Origin: Caldifarciminota bacterium
GTDB taxonomy: Bacteria > Hydrothermota > Hydrothermia > LBFQ01 > DSFT01
NCBI GenBank assembly: GCA_015494735.1
Contig: WGAQ01000015.1
Span: 1-23,846, forward strand
Direction: 5' to 3'
DNA length: 23,846 bases
The notes under the pieces were generated by a model. That model searched no databases. It was not told the origin of the DNA and worked only from the letters and a program-made list of their open reading frames with translations. Made by a program: the position numbers and the translations under genes. Of this stretch, positions 16,454 to 23,382 are shown in pieces. Position 1 is the first letter of the stretch; each line of letters opens with the position of its first letter.

Positions 16454-17925
16454 TTCAGTACTTTTTGCCTGAAATCACCATTCTTGCAGGTATTTTAGTC
16501 GTTCTGATTCTGGAAATCGTGCTGGGCAGAAGGGGATTCATCGCCACCATAGTCTCCCTGCTCTTCCTGCTCCTGGCAGGATTCTTCGCCCTGAGGGACC
16601 TCAACCTCATAAGCCCCGATTATTACAAGGGCCTGGGCGCATTCATAAACGAGCATCAGAACCTCATCTACATCATAAAGAGTATCCGACTCGGAGTGGT
16701 GGAGAGATTCCTGGACGTGATAATGATTGTGGGTACCATATACTTCGTCCTCCTCTCCTTCGACTACTTCAGGAAGAGGGCAAGCGGAGATTACCAGTTC
16801 CTGACCCTTTCCGCCCTTCTTGGAGGGATGCTCCTTATCAAATCCAACAACTGGCCCACCCTCCTCCTCTCCCTGGAAATCCTGTCTTTCTCCCTATACG
16901 CACTGGTGGCATTCAGAAAGGACCTCTTCAGTTATGAGGCCGCCGGCAAGTACTTCTTCCTGGGAGCCCTTTCCACCGCATTTCTGACCATGGGCATAGC
17001 ATTTCTGTATTTAGCCTACGGAACCATAGACTTCGGCACCACATTCCAGAGGATATACTCCCTCGCATACGGAGGATTCCCCAGAGAGGTCATAATCCTC
17101 TCCTCCATTGCCCTGGCTTTCCTTATAGTGGGCTTTGGATTCAAACTGTCCGCCGTTCCCTTCCACTTCTGGACCCCCGACGTGTTCGAGGGAGCACCCA
17201 CCCCCACGGCAGGTTTCATATCCACGGTATCCAAAACCGCCGCAATCGGTCTGGTATTCGCCATCTTCCAGGGCCTCCTGGTCAACTACCCCGCCCTGTG
17301 GAAGAGCCTCATACTGTGGCTCTCCGTCATCACCATGCTGGTGGGTAATATAGCCGCCCTGAGGGAGAACAGCGTCAAAAAGCTCCTGGCCTTCTCCACG
17401 ATTGCCAATGCCGGATACGTCCTCGCTGTGGTATATGCGGGCGGTCTGGAAGCGGTCAAGGCCGCCATCGTATTCATGCTCATCTACACCATCACCACCT
17501 TCGGAGCCTTCGCAGTGCTGCAGATAACGAGCGAGGATAACACCCATATAGAGAATCTGAAGGGACTCTTCTGGAGAAAACCCGACCTGGCATTCGCCCT
17601 GGCAGGTCTCATGGTCTCCCTCGCAGGAATTCCACCCTTTGCGGGCTTCTTCGCCAAGTTCTTCCTGGCATTCTCCATGGTGCAGATGCATCATCCCCTC
17701 CTGGCCGCGTGGCTCTTCTTCAACGGAGCCATTTCCGCCTTCTACTATCTGCGGGTTGTCTATTACGCATTCCAGAGGGATGAGGCTGAAAAGGAACTGC
17801 CCTCCAGCAGGATACCCTATGCAGTTGCCGTGGTGAGCGCGGTTCTCGTGCTTCTTATGGGTCTCTTCCCCGACGCCTACACTTCCTTCGTGGATAAGGT
17901 TTTCGCGGCCTTCTTTGGACTCTAA
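16450..17925 (+). CDS. nuoN: NADH-quinone oxidoreductase subunit N
   Basis: NuoN is the third antiporter-like proton pump of complex I, next to NuoK. The 491-residue protein has Glu143 in LSLEILSFSLYAL, Lys232 in GFKLSAVPFHFWTPDVFEG, and Lys262 in TVSKTAAIG, the residues of the conserved proton path, followed by KKLLAFSTIANAGY and LAGIPPFAGFFAKFF blocks. The length matches the family (about 485). AAGGAGAAGAG precedes the start. The gene closes the operon; a strong hairpin follows two bases after its stop. Confidence 0.97.
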   Translation: MIQYFLPEITILAGILVVLILEIVLGRRGFIATIVSLLFLLLAGFFALRDLNLISPDYYKGLGAFINEHQNLIYIIKSIRLGVVERFLDVIMIVGTIYFVLLSFDYFRKRASGDYQFLTLSALLGGMLLIKSNNWPTLLLSLEILSFSLYALVAFRKDLFSYEAAGKYFFLGALSTAFLTMGIAFLYLAYGTIDFGTTFQRIYSLAYGGFPREVIILSSIALAFLIVGFGFKLSAVPFHFWTPDVFEGAPTPTAGFISTVSKTAAIGLVFAIFQGLLVNYPALWKSLILWLSVITMLVGNIAALRENSVKKLLAFSTIANAGYVLAVVYAGGLEAVKAAIVFMLIYTITTFGAFAVLQITSEDNTHIENLKGLFWRKPDLAFALAGLMVSLAGIPPFAGFFAKFFLAFSMVQMHHPLLAAWLFFNGAISAFYYLRVVYYAFQRDEAEKELPSSRIPYAVAVVSAVLVLLMGLFPDAYTSFVDKVFAAFFGL

Positions 17926-17927
17926 TT

Positions 17928-17945
17928 CCCGCCCCTGCGGGCGGG
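17928..17945 (+). terminator. strong GC hairpin after nuoN
   Basis: CCCGCCC, the four-base loop CTGC, and GGGCGGG form a perfect 7-bp stem followed by TTCTT. It begins two bases after the nuoN stop and probably terminates the nuo transcript. The next gene starts only 11 bases after the stem, with neither promoter box nor SD site in between, so leaky readthrough or a role in occluding that start is also possible. Confidence 0.65.
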
Positions 17946-17956
17946 TTCTTCCCATC

Positions 17957-18958
17957 ATGAGGAAGCTCATCCTTCCCGTCCTCCTGACAGCCTGCTCGGG
18001 AGTACAGCAGACACAACCCGAACTCCCTTCACAATCGAAAGCCATTGCCGTAATAATGCAGGAGAGCAAACAGATTCATCTGATGGACCCTCAGACCGGG
18101 GCGGTGTGGGGAAGTCTCCCCACCGGACAGGGAGATATACCCAATCACCTGATTCAGAAGGGGGATACCCTGCTGGTTATCAACTCCGGAGGTTTCACCG
18201 GCTCACCATCCATAACCCTGATAAGCCTGCGGGAGGAGCGGATAATGGAAGAGATTCCCCTCCCCTCCTGGAGCAATCCCCTCCAGGGCATCCTAAGGGA
18301 CTCCCTGCTGGTGATGAGCGACTTCGGTAGAGCCTACAGCGAGCACCTCACCATCCTGAACATAAGAACGGGAGAGGTTGACACCATTCCCCTGGCTCCG
18401 AGGCCCATAAACATCATGGAAGGCACGATAGCAACAGCCAACGGGATGGATGAGAATTACGATTACCCTTACCCATCCAGAGTTTTCCTCCTGGACGGGA
18501 ATCTGCACAAGGTGGACAGCGCCATTCTTCAGAGCGGTATGGGGGGACTGGACAGGACGGGGGATTACGTGATGGTGGTCTCGTCGGGAGTGCCCGGGCA
18601 GACAGGAAGCATCCTGTACAGACTAACATTTCCCTCTCTGGAAAAGGTGGACAGCCTCCCCATAGACGACAACATTTACTCCATAGCCTTTTCCGACGAT
18701 GGTGTGGGCCTTCTGGGCGATTTCTTCGGAAAACTATACATCGTGGACACGGGCATGAGGATTTTAGACACCATGCGGGTGGGAAGCACCCTCAACTGCA
18801 TAACGGAAGAGGATGGTACCTTCTACGTGAGCATAAACGGATATTCGGGCTCGGGTCCCAATTATCTCCTCATGGTGAAGGGAAACACCGTTGACAGCAT
18901 CCAGATTTCCCCATCGGATGAGGGGATATACTGCGCATTTTCCCTGAGCATTCCATAG
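17957..18958 (+). CDS. lipoprotein, probable beta-propeller, unknown function
   Basis: I do not recognise the specific family. The start at 17957 gives a very short lipoprotein signal peptide, MRKLILPVLLTAC, with Cys13 in the lipobox LTAC; an upstream in-frame start at 17915 would bury this signal inside the protein. The rest (333 residues in total) shows repeated blade-like units of about 40-50 residues, such as DTLLVINSGG, DSLLVMSDFG, DYVMVVSSGV and GTFYVSINGY. Each is followed by a Ser/Thr-rich strand and a phrase like KVDS or EVDT, resembling YVTN/WD-type beta-propellers. It would sit at the outer surface of a membrane and bind protein or polymer. It lies directly after the nuoN hairpin and has no visible promoter of its own. 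Confidence 0.75.
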   Translation: MRKLILPVLLTACSGVQQTQPELPSQSKAIAVIMQESKQIHLMDPQTGAVWGSLPTGQGDIPNHLIQKGDTLLVINSGGFTGSPSITLISLREERIMEEIPLPSWSNPLQGILRDSLLVMSDFGRAYSEHLTILNIRTGEVDTIPLAPRPINIMEGTIATANGMDENYDYPYPSRVFLLDGNLHKVDSAILQSGMGGLDRTGDYVMVVSSGVPGQTGSILYRLTFPSLEKVDSLPIDDNIYSIAFSDDGVGLLGDFFGKLYIVDTGMRILDTMRVGSTLNCITEEDGTFYVSINGYSGSGPNYLLMVKGNTVDSIQISPSDEGIYCAFSLSIP

Positions 18959-18975
18959 GAAAGGGCAATCCATAG

Positions 18976-18990
18976 TCCTTTAAAGTTTTC
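18976..18990 (+). promoter_or_regulatory. promoter-like box for the O-antigen-ligase-like gene
   Basis: TCCTTTAAAGTTTTC ends six bases before the ATG at 18997. The T of TAAAG is 16 bases from the start, and no Shine-Dalgarno site is present. Confidence 0.55.
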
Positions 18991-18996
18991 AAACCC

Positions 18997-20412
18997 ATGC
19001 TCGTATTCGAGCGCCTGATGGTGAGTCTCTTCGTCATGTCCCTCCCCATCTCCTTCTCTGCCAGTTATGTTCCCATGAGCATACTCTTCCTCTACTACCT
19101 CATCCTGTGGGTGGCGGGTATAATCCGGTACAGGTTCCCCATCGACTACCTCCTGCTCGTCCTCCTGTACATCTGGAGGGGAATCACCATGTGGGTAAAC
19201 GGGCTCAAACTGACGAAATTGAAGGAACTGTTCGACAAATCCGGATACATCATCTTCTCCAACGCTCCAGCGGACATCAACTCCCTGCGCCTGTATCTCC
19301 ATTCGCTGGGAATAGTCATAAGTCTTATTGCTCTGCTGGGAATAGCGGACAGATTCTCGGAAAGAATAGGCCGGAAGGAGTACATCATAAGGTGCGACGG
19401 ATACTGCTCCTTCCAGATACTGAAGCGGACGAAGGTTCACATATACAACTACGACCCCAGACCCACCTTCGCCCACCTGCGGAAGGAGGGAGCGGAAGTG
19501 GATTCTCTCCTGCCCAATCCGGGTTATCCGGCCTATCTCAAACTGGACCAGGGGAATTACGAATTGACCGGAGAGGAGACCTTCTTCGTACACCTGAGGG
19601 ATTCATCTGCTTTCATGTACAGGGGCGAAATGGAAGTCCGAACATACGACATAACATGGGACAGGTCGGGGAAATTCAGGGGCTTCTTTTCCCACAAACT
19701 GGTTGCAGCGGGATTCTATTCCATAATGAGCATCCTGTTCCTCTCTGCCACCTACTTCTTCAGGAGGGAATTCGCCCTGTATGCGTTTTTCGCCCTCCTC
19801 TCCCTCCTCATGACCACATCGAGGGCTTACGTGCCATCGGCTTTCGCGGGAATCTTAATCCTGACCGGCATAAGGTTCAGGAAGAGATGGAAACTCCTGA
19901 TGGGCACAATGGTCGTTTTTATCGCAATCACATTAGCCATAGTGACCATCTTCAACAATTCCATTGCATCGAGTATGGCCCTGAGGCTGAACTTCTGGAG
20001 AGCCGGACTGGAGATAGCAGAGAAGCATCTCGCATTCGGCGTGGGATACCACAACATATCCCCCTACATGATTCCATATCATCTGAAGGGAATAATAGAC
20101 AACTATGCCCATGCCCACAGCACCTATATAACGGCCCTCGCAGAAACGGGAATCGTGGGAATGCTGCTGGTAATATTGATTCTTTTGTACTTCTCGGTGA
20201 AGTTCATCAGGATGGGGCTGGAGGGTGGAGAAGTGAGATTCCTGCCCCTCGCAACAGGCATTTCCTTCATCGTCATAGCCCTGGCGGGGATATTCGAAAA
20301 CAACTTCGACTCCGCCGTCCTGAACCTCACGATGGGATTCCTTATGGGGCTGTCCGTGTCTAAGAGAGGAGTTTCTTCAAATCCCCCATCAACTTCGGAA
20401 GGGCAACGCTGA
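18997..20412 (+). CDS. O-antigen ligase/polymerase-like membrane protein
   Basis: The protein resembles WaaL/Wzy-type integral membrane enzymes that transfer or polymerise lipid-linked glycans on the periplasmic side of the inner membrane. The 471 residues comprise N-terminal helices (about 1-60 and 100-115), a soluble insert of about 90 residues (about 125-230), then a block of helices with the family-typical core SRAYVPSAFAGILILTG, FWRAGLEIAEKHLAFGVGYHN and NYAHAHSTYITALAETGIVG near 355-385, with the conserved H-A-H-S-T loop and paired late helices. Its length is near that of WaaL family members, but the large insert early in the protein is unusual. It stands alone and overlaps the convergent Roadblock gene by 53 bases. 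Ligase versus polymerase cannot be decided from sequence. Confidence 0.7.
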   Translation: MLVFERLMVSLFVMSLPISFSASYVPMSILFLYYLILWVAGIIRYRFPIDYLLLVLLYIWRGITMWVNGLKLTKLKELFDKSGYIIFSNAPADINSLRLYLHSLGIVISLIALLGIADRFSERIGRKEYIIRCDGYCSFQILKRTKVHIYNYDPRPTFAHLRKEGAEVDSLLPNPGYPAYLKLDQGNYELTGEETFFVHLRDSSAFMYRGEMEVRTYDITWDRSGKFRGFFSHKLVAAGFYSIMSILFLSATYFFRREFALYAFFALLSLLMTTSRAYVPSAFAGILILTGIRFRKRWKLLMGTMVVFIAITLAIVTIFNNSIASSMALRLNFWRAGLEIAEKHLAFGVGYHNISPYMIPYHLKGIIDNYAHAHSTYITALAETGIVGMLLVILILLYFSVKFIRMGLEGGEVRFLPLATGISFIVIALAGIFENNFDSAVLNLTMGFLMGLSVSKRGVSSNPPSTSEGQR

Positions 20413-20725
20413 AGACCAGACCGGGCTTGGCCTTTTCGCTGTCTATCAGTGCCCCGAATAGATAACCGTTGCCCAGGTCCACTATTAGGACCATCCTGTT
20501 TTCTTCCGCAAAGATCGTGTAATACTCCATACGGGGGAAGGATGTATTCTCAAGGGACCTGTGAATCATATTGGTTATATGGCTGAAGATGCTGCACATA
20601 TCCTGATTGGAGTTGATGCCGTATATGGAAAATCCATCCTTATCGAAGAGGTCGCATGCTATCAGACCGGGGCTCACATCCTCCGCAAACCTGTCCACCA
20701 CCCTCTTTATCTCCTCGAGATTCAT
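20360..20725 (-). CDS. Roadblock/LC7-like protein, 121 aa
   Basis: Roadblock/LC7 proteins are small alpha-beta dimers that regulate Ras-like GTPases such as MglA. The 121-residue product has the expected order: an N-terminal helix (LEEIKRVVDRFAEDV), two strands around GLIACDLFDKDGFSIYG, a long helix, then strands YYTIFAEENRMVLIVDLGN and GYLFGALIDS, and a final helix. No GTPase gene is present in the window. The ATG has a promoter-like box 13 bases upstream and no SD site, so it may be its own transcription unit, though it could also be read from the upstream operon. Its 3' end overlaps the convergent ligase-like gene by 53 bases. The fold call is based on pattern and is moderately sure. Confidence 0.65.
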   Translation of the reverse strand: MNLEEIKRVVDRFAEDVSPGLIACDLFDKDGFSIYGINSNQDMCSIFSHITNMIHRSLENTSFPRMEYYTIFAEENRMVLIVDLGNGYLFGALIDSEKAKPGLVFSVALPKLMGDLKKLLS

Positions 20726-20730
20726 GACGA

Positions 20731-20741
20731 GAATTTTACAG
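20731..20741 (-). promoter_or_regulatory. promoter-like box for the 121-aa Roadblock gene
   Basis: The minus strand reads CTGTAAAATTC; the TA step is 13 bases before the ATG at 20725. It is a weaker match to the shared box (TTC instead of TTT, and no CC), but its spacing fits the other leaderless-looking starts. Confidence 0.35.
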
Positions 20742-20772
20742 TTATTTCCCGATTTCGGACCCCGTTAAACCA

Positions 20773-21396
20773 TTACGCCACCAGGACTTTTTCCAGATGC
20801 TCTTTGATTTCGTGCACGAGGGAACTCACCACATAACCCATGGAGATATGGGATTCCTCGAAGATAAAGAAGAAGAAGTACTCATCGTTGATGGGAAGAA
20901 ACAGGGAAAAGACCCTGTCCCTGTGCTTGGTCAGGAAGAAGTTGACGTTTTTCACATTCAACCTCTTCAGCTTATTCTTTATATCCATGTAAGCCATGGA
21001 AAATTCCTTCAGGGTTGAGGGATTGAGGTTATAACCCGTTATGAGATAGCCCTTTTTATCGAACACCCCATAACTCCACACCCCCCTGATGCCATCGAGC
21101 AACTCCTTCAAACGGCCCGAAATCTTCCTGGAAACACCATCGTACCTGATACCGGGGACCTTCAGGACCGCGGCCAGTTCGCTTTCGCTCATGACGGTGA
21201 ACTCGTGCGTCAGGTCCCACCTGTAGGACTTGACTATATCATTGAGGAAATCCATAACATTCTTCACCCTCACAGCCTCCCCTGAAAAAGGGGAGTACGC
21301 GTACACCACCTCTCCATCGTACATGTAAAGTACGAGGACCTCATCACCGAACTTCTTCCGCTTTATCCTTAAAATGCCCGTCTCAGGCCGTTTCAT
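20773..21396 (-). CDS. PATAN-like plus Roadblock protein, 207 aa
   Basis: The N-terminal 65 residues resemble a PATAN/DUF4388 domain: TGILRIKRKKFGDEVLVLY, then the DGEVVYAYSPFSGE turn, then a VMDFLNDIV helix. The C-terminal half (about 95-205) resembles a Roadblock/LC7 domain: a helix, the strand pair WSYGVFDKKGYLITGYN, a helix, the strands VNFFLTKHRDRVFSLFLPIN and EYFFFFIF, and a last helix. Such two-domain proteins are thought to feed signals into Ras-like GTPase switches. GGGGGGAGAAGAG precedes the start, which lies 14 bases inside the amidase gene, so the two are translationally coupled. The adjacent downstream gene is another Roadblock protein, giving a possible heterodimer partner. Assignments are by pattern only. 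Confidence 0.65.
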   Translation of the reverse strand: MKRPETGILRIKRKKFGDEVLVLYMYDGEVVYAYSPFSGEAVRVKNVMDFLNDIVKSYRWDLTHEFTVMSESELAAVLKVPGIRYDGVSRKISGRLKELLDGIRGVWSYGVFDKKGYLITGYNLNPSTLKEFSMAYMDIKNKLKRLNVKNVNFFLTKHRDRVFSLFLPINDEYFFFFIFEESHISMGYVVSSLVHEIKEHLEKVLVA

Positions 21397-23014
21397 GCTC
21401 TTCTCCCCCCTTTAAGAACTTGTAAAGGGCATCCACTATGGCGGATAGTGCCTTCTGACCGCCGCTCTCCAGCCCCACCATAACCCTTGCCCCGAAGGGC
21501 TGAATCAGGAGGTGGTCGCTCACCGGTGCCGTGAATATGTGCATTTTCGCTGAAATGATTCGGGCAAGTTTCTTTCCGGATTCGTCCATTTCGTAATACC
21601 CGATCAGGGGCTCGGGCATCCGTTTAATATAGACAAGTATATCCCCATCGAAGTTTACGGCCTTCCGGGTAATATCCAGTTCATTTTCATAAAATTCGAC
21701 GCGGGTACTTGCCCCGGCAAACCAGAGCATGGATGACAACTCGTGGGCCAGATCCTTGAGTCCATCGTATCCTATGAATACCTTCTTCCTGTGGAAGACC
21801 CCTTCGTAGAGAGGATGGACATCCACCTCATTGCGTCCCTCCGACAGCTCCACATCCACGGTCTGATAACCCCTCGCCACTATCTTCAGGCTCTTCTCCG
21901 GAGAGAACACGCTTCCATCCGCAAAGATGGGATACGTGCGCTTTTCCCCTATGGCAAAGCCATCCCATGCCCCCCTGATGTGCGCATAGTACACCCTACC
22001 ATCCGACAGGTGAATGGTCTCGGAGAACTTCCTGCCCTGAGTTTCTATCTCCACATCGTACCTGTCCGCCTCCACGGAGGCCACGAAGGTAATCCTTCCT
22101 CCAACAGTATAGAAGAGGGCCTCCTCTCCATTTACCCTCACCAGAACCTCCTGTCCATCCCCTATGGGCAGTCCGTAGATATCGTAAAAGTAAATGCTTA
22201 TGAGATTGGGTACCTGCCTTATGCCCGGATACACATCCATCACATAGGTGCTGATTACATTGTTTATGGTCATCTCCATGGGCTCTGAGGGAATTCCGGC
22301 ATAATTCCTCAGGACGACCCGCAGATTTCCACTTCCAGCGGTAAGATGGACGAGAGCCTTCCCCTCCCGCTTTTCCATAAGGAGTCTCCTGCCATTCATG
22401 TGGGCGGAACTGATGAGGCTGTCCCACGTGCCGGCCGTGTGAAGTTCTATAACATTCTCCCTGACCTCCACCCCCCTGATGGACGGGTATCCATAATTGA
22501 ATAAATCCTTCAATCCCTGAAGGATACCCATCGCCTCCTTCTCGATTAAATCCGGACTGTGGTATTTCAGATAATAGGCCTCCGTCAGAATCGACAGGGG
22601 AAGATTGTTCCTCAGAACCGTATATGTGGCCGGATACGGGATTCTCGAAGGCAGTTCCAGTTCCTTCGAAAGGGAATCGGTCAGGAATTGGGCAAGGGAT
22701 TGTGATGGGCACTCATCGCACCAGCGGTAATACACTTCCACCCGATTGGGTATATCGTCGTACGAAGCATTGTGATGGATGGAGATAAAGACCTCTCCCT
22801 CCACGGCCTCGGCGAATGCCACCCTGTCCCTGAGAGAAACGAACCTGTCGGTGTCCCGGGTCATGAATACGATGGCCCCCTCCTCCTCCAGGAATTTCTT
22901 CAAAAGGAGAGCCACCTCGAGATTTACATCCTTCTCCTTTATATTTCCATAAACCGCCCCTTCCGATTCTCCACCATGTCCGGGGTCCAGAACTATTCTT
23001 CTGCCCTCCAGCAT
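21383..23014 (-). CDS. N-acetylmuramoyl-L-alanine amidase with long C-terminal extension
   Basis: The N-terminal 170 residues are an Amidase_3 domain, a zinc enzyme that cuts the bond between N-acetylmuramic acid and the stem peptide of peptidoglycan. Ligands and catalytic residues are in place: His13 in LDPGHGG, Glu27 in EKDVNLEVA, His80 in SIHHNA, and Glu145 in LTEAYYL. Residues 175-405 are beta-rich and resemble Ig-like or PEGA-like strands, including VARGYQTVDVELSEGRNEVDV. Residues 410-543 look like a second, degenerate amidase fold. No signal peptide precedes LEGRRIVLDPGHGG, and the frame upstream offers no better start, so how it would reach the wall is unclear. The start overlaps the upstream stop as TAATG. 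Confidence 0.88.
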   Translation of the reverse strand: MLEGRRIVLDPGHGGESEGAVYGNIKEKDVNLEVALLLKKFLEEEGAIVFMTRDTDRFVSLRDRVAFAEAVEGEVFISIHHNASYDDIPNRVEVYYRWCDECPSQSLAQFLTDSLSKELELPSRIPYPATYTVLRNNLPLSILTEAYYLKYHSPDLIEKEAMGILQGLKDLFNYGYPSIRGVEVRENVIELHTAGTWDSLISSAHMNGRRLLMEKREGKALVHLTAGSGNLRVVLRNYAGIPSEPMEMTINNVISTYVMDVYPGIRQVPNLISIYFYDIYGLPIGDGQEVLVRVNGEEALFYTVGGRITFVASVEADRYDVEIETQGRKFSETIHLSDGRVYYAHIRGAWDGFAIGEKRTYPIFADGSVFSPEKSLKIVARGYQTVDVELSEGRNEVDVHPLYEGVFHRKKVFIGYDGLKDLAHELSSMLWFAGASTRVEFYENELDITRKAVNFDGDILVYIKRMPEPLIGYYEMDESGKKLARIISAKMHIFTAPVSDHLLIQPFGARVMVGLESGGQKALSAIVDALYKFLKGGEEHETA

Positions 23015-23340
23015 TACTCGATTTCTTCCCTCTCTACAGGATACTCTTTGTAATCATCCTCTTTCAGGACGCTCGTTATGAACTCGTCTATCTCTTCCTT
23101 CTGGGCAAACGTGCCCATGAGTATCCTTCCGGTGTACCGGTCATCCTTAATCTCCCAGAACATGAAGAAATCGGGATACTTTTCCTTTAACTTCCTGTAC
23201 GCGATTCCGTACCGACTGGGTTTTTTATAATTTTGCTCAATAAAAAAATGGTCAGGGGAGAGTTCAATCATATACAATTCTACGCCACTTTTCGTAAGTA
23301 CCTTTTTGAGTTTGACGGTCTTTTCCTGGATAACTTTCAT
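23014..23340 (-). CDS. small hypothetical protein, 108 aa
   Basis: I do not recognise this family. The product is charged and soluble, starting MKVIQEKTVKLKKVL, with an aromatic patch PDFFMFWEIKDDRYTGRI near the middle and an acidic C-terminus; there is no signal peptide or membrane helix. I chose the ATG at 23340; a TTG two codons earlier is in frame but sits against the promoter-like box. There is no SD site. Its stop overlaps the amidase start as TAATG, so it heads the operon with the amidase and the 207-aa PATAN-like/Roadblock protein. Confidence 0.75.
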   Translation of the reverse strand: MKVIQEKTVKLKKVLTKSGVELYMIELSPDHFFIEQNYKKPSRYGIAYRKLKEKYPDFFMFWEIKDDRYTGRILMGTFAQKEEIDEFITSVLKEDDYKEYPVEREEIE

Positions 23341-23343
23341 GGT

Positions 23344-23355
23344 CAAAAGTATAAA
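23344..23355 (-). promoter_or_regulatory. promoter-like box for the 108-aa/amidase operon
   Basis: The minus strand reads TTTATACTTTTG. The T of TATAC is 13 bases before the ATG at 23340, with no Shine-Dalgarno site. It contains an exact TA-N2-TTTG, the Bacteroidota -7 pattern. It lies in the 42-base gap after thrS. Confidence 0.55.
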
Positions 23356-23382
23356 CTATTGCAAACGCATATAAGTTGCATC

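Noticed and set aside
19107..20363. Second long plus-strand frame inside the O-antigen-ligase-like gene
   Set aside because: It is a shifted frame rich in Gly, His, Arg and Pro with no hydrophobic segments, while the chosen frame has clear membrane helices and a start with a promoter box.
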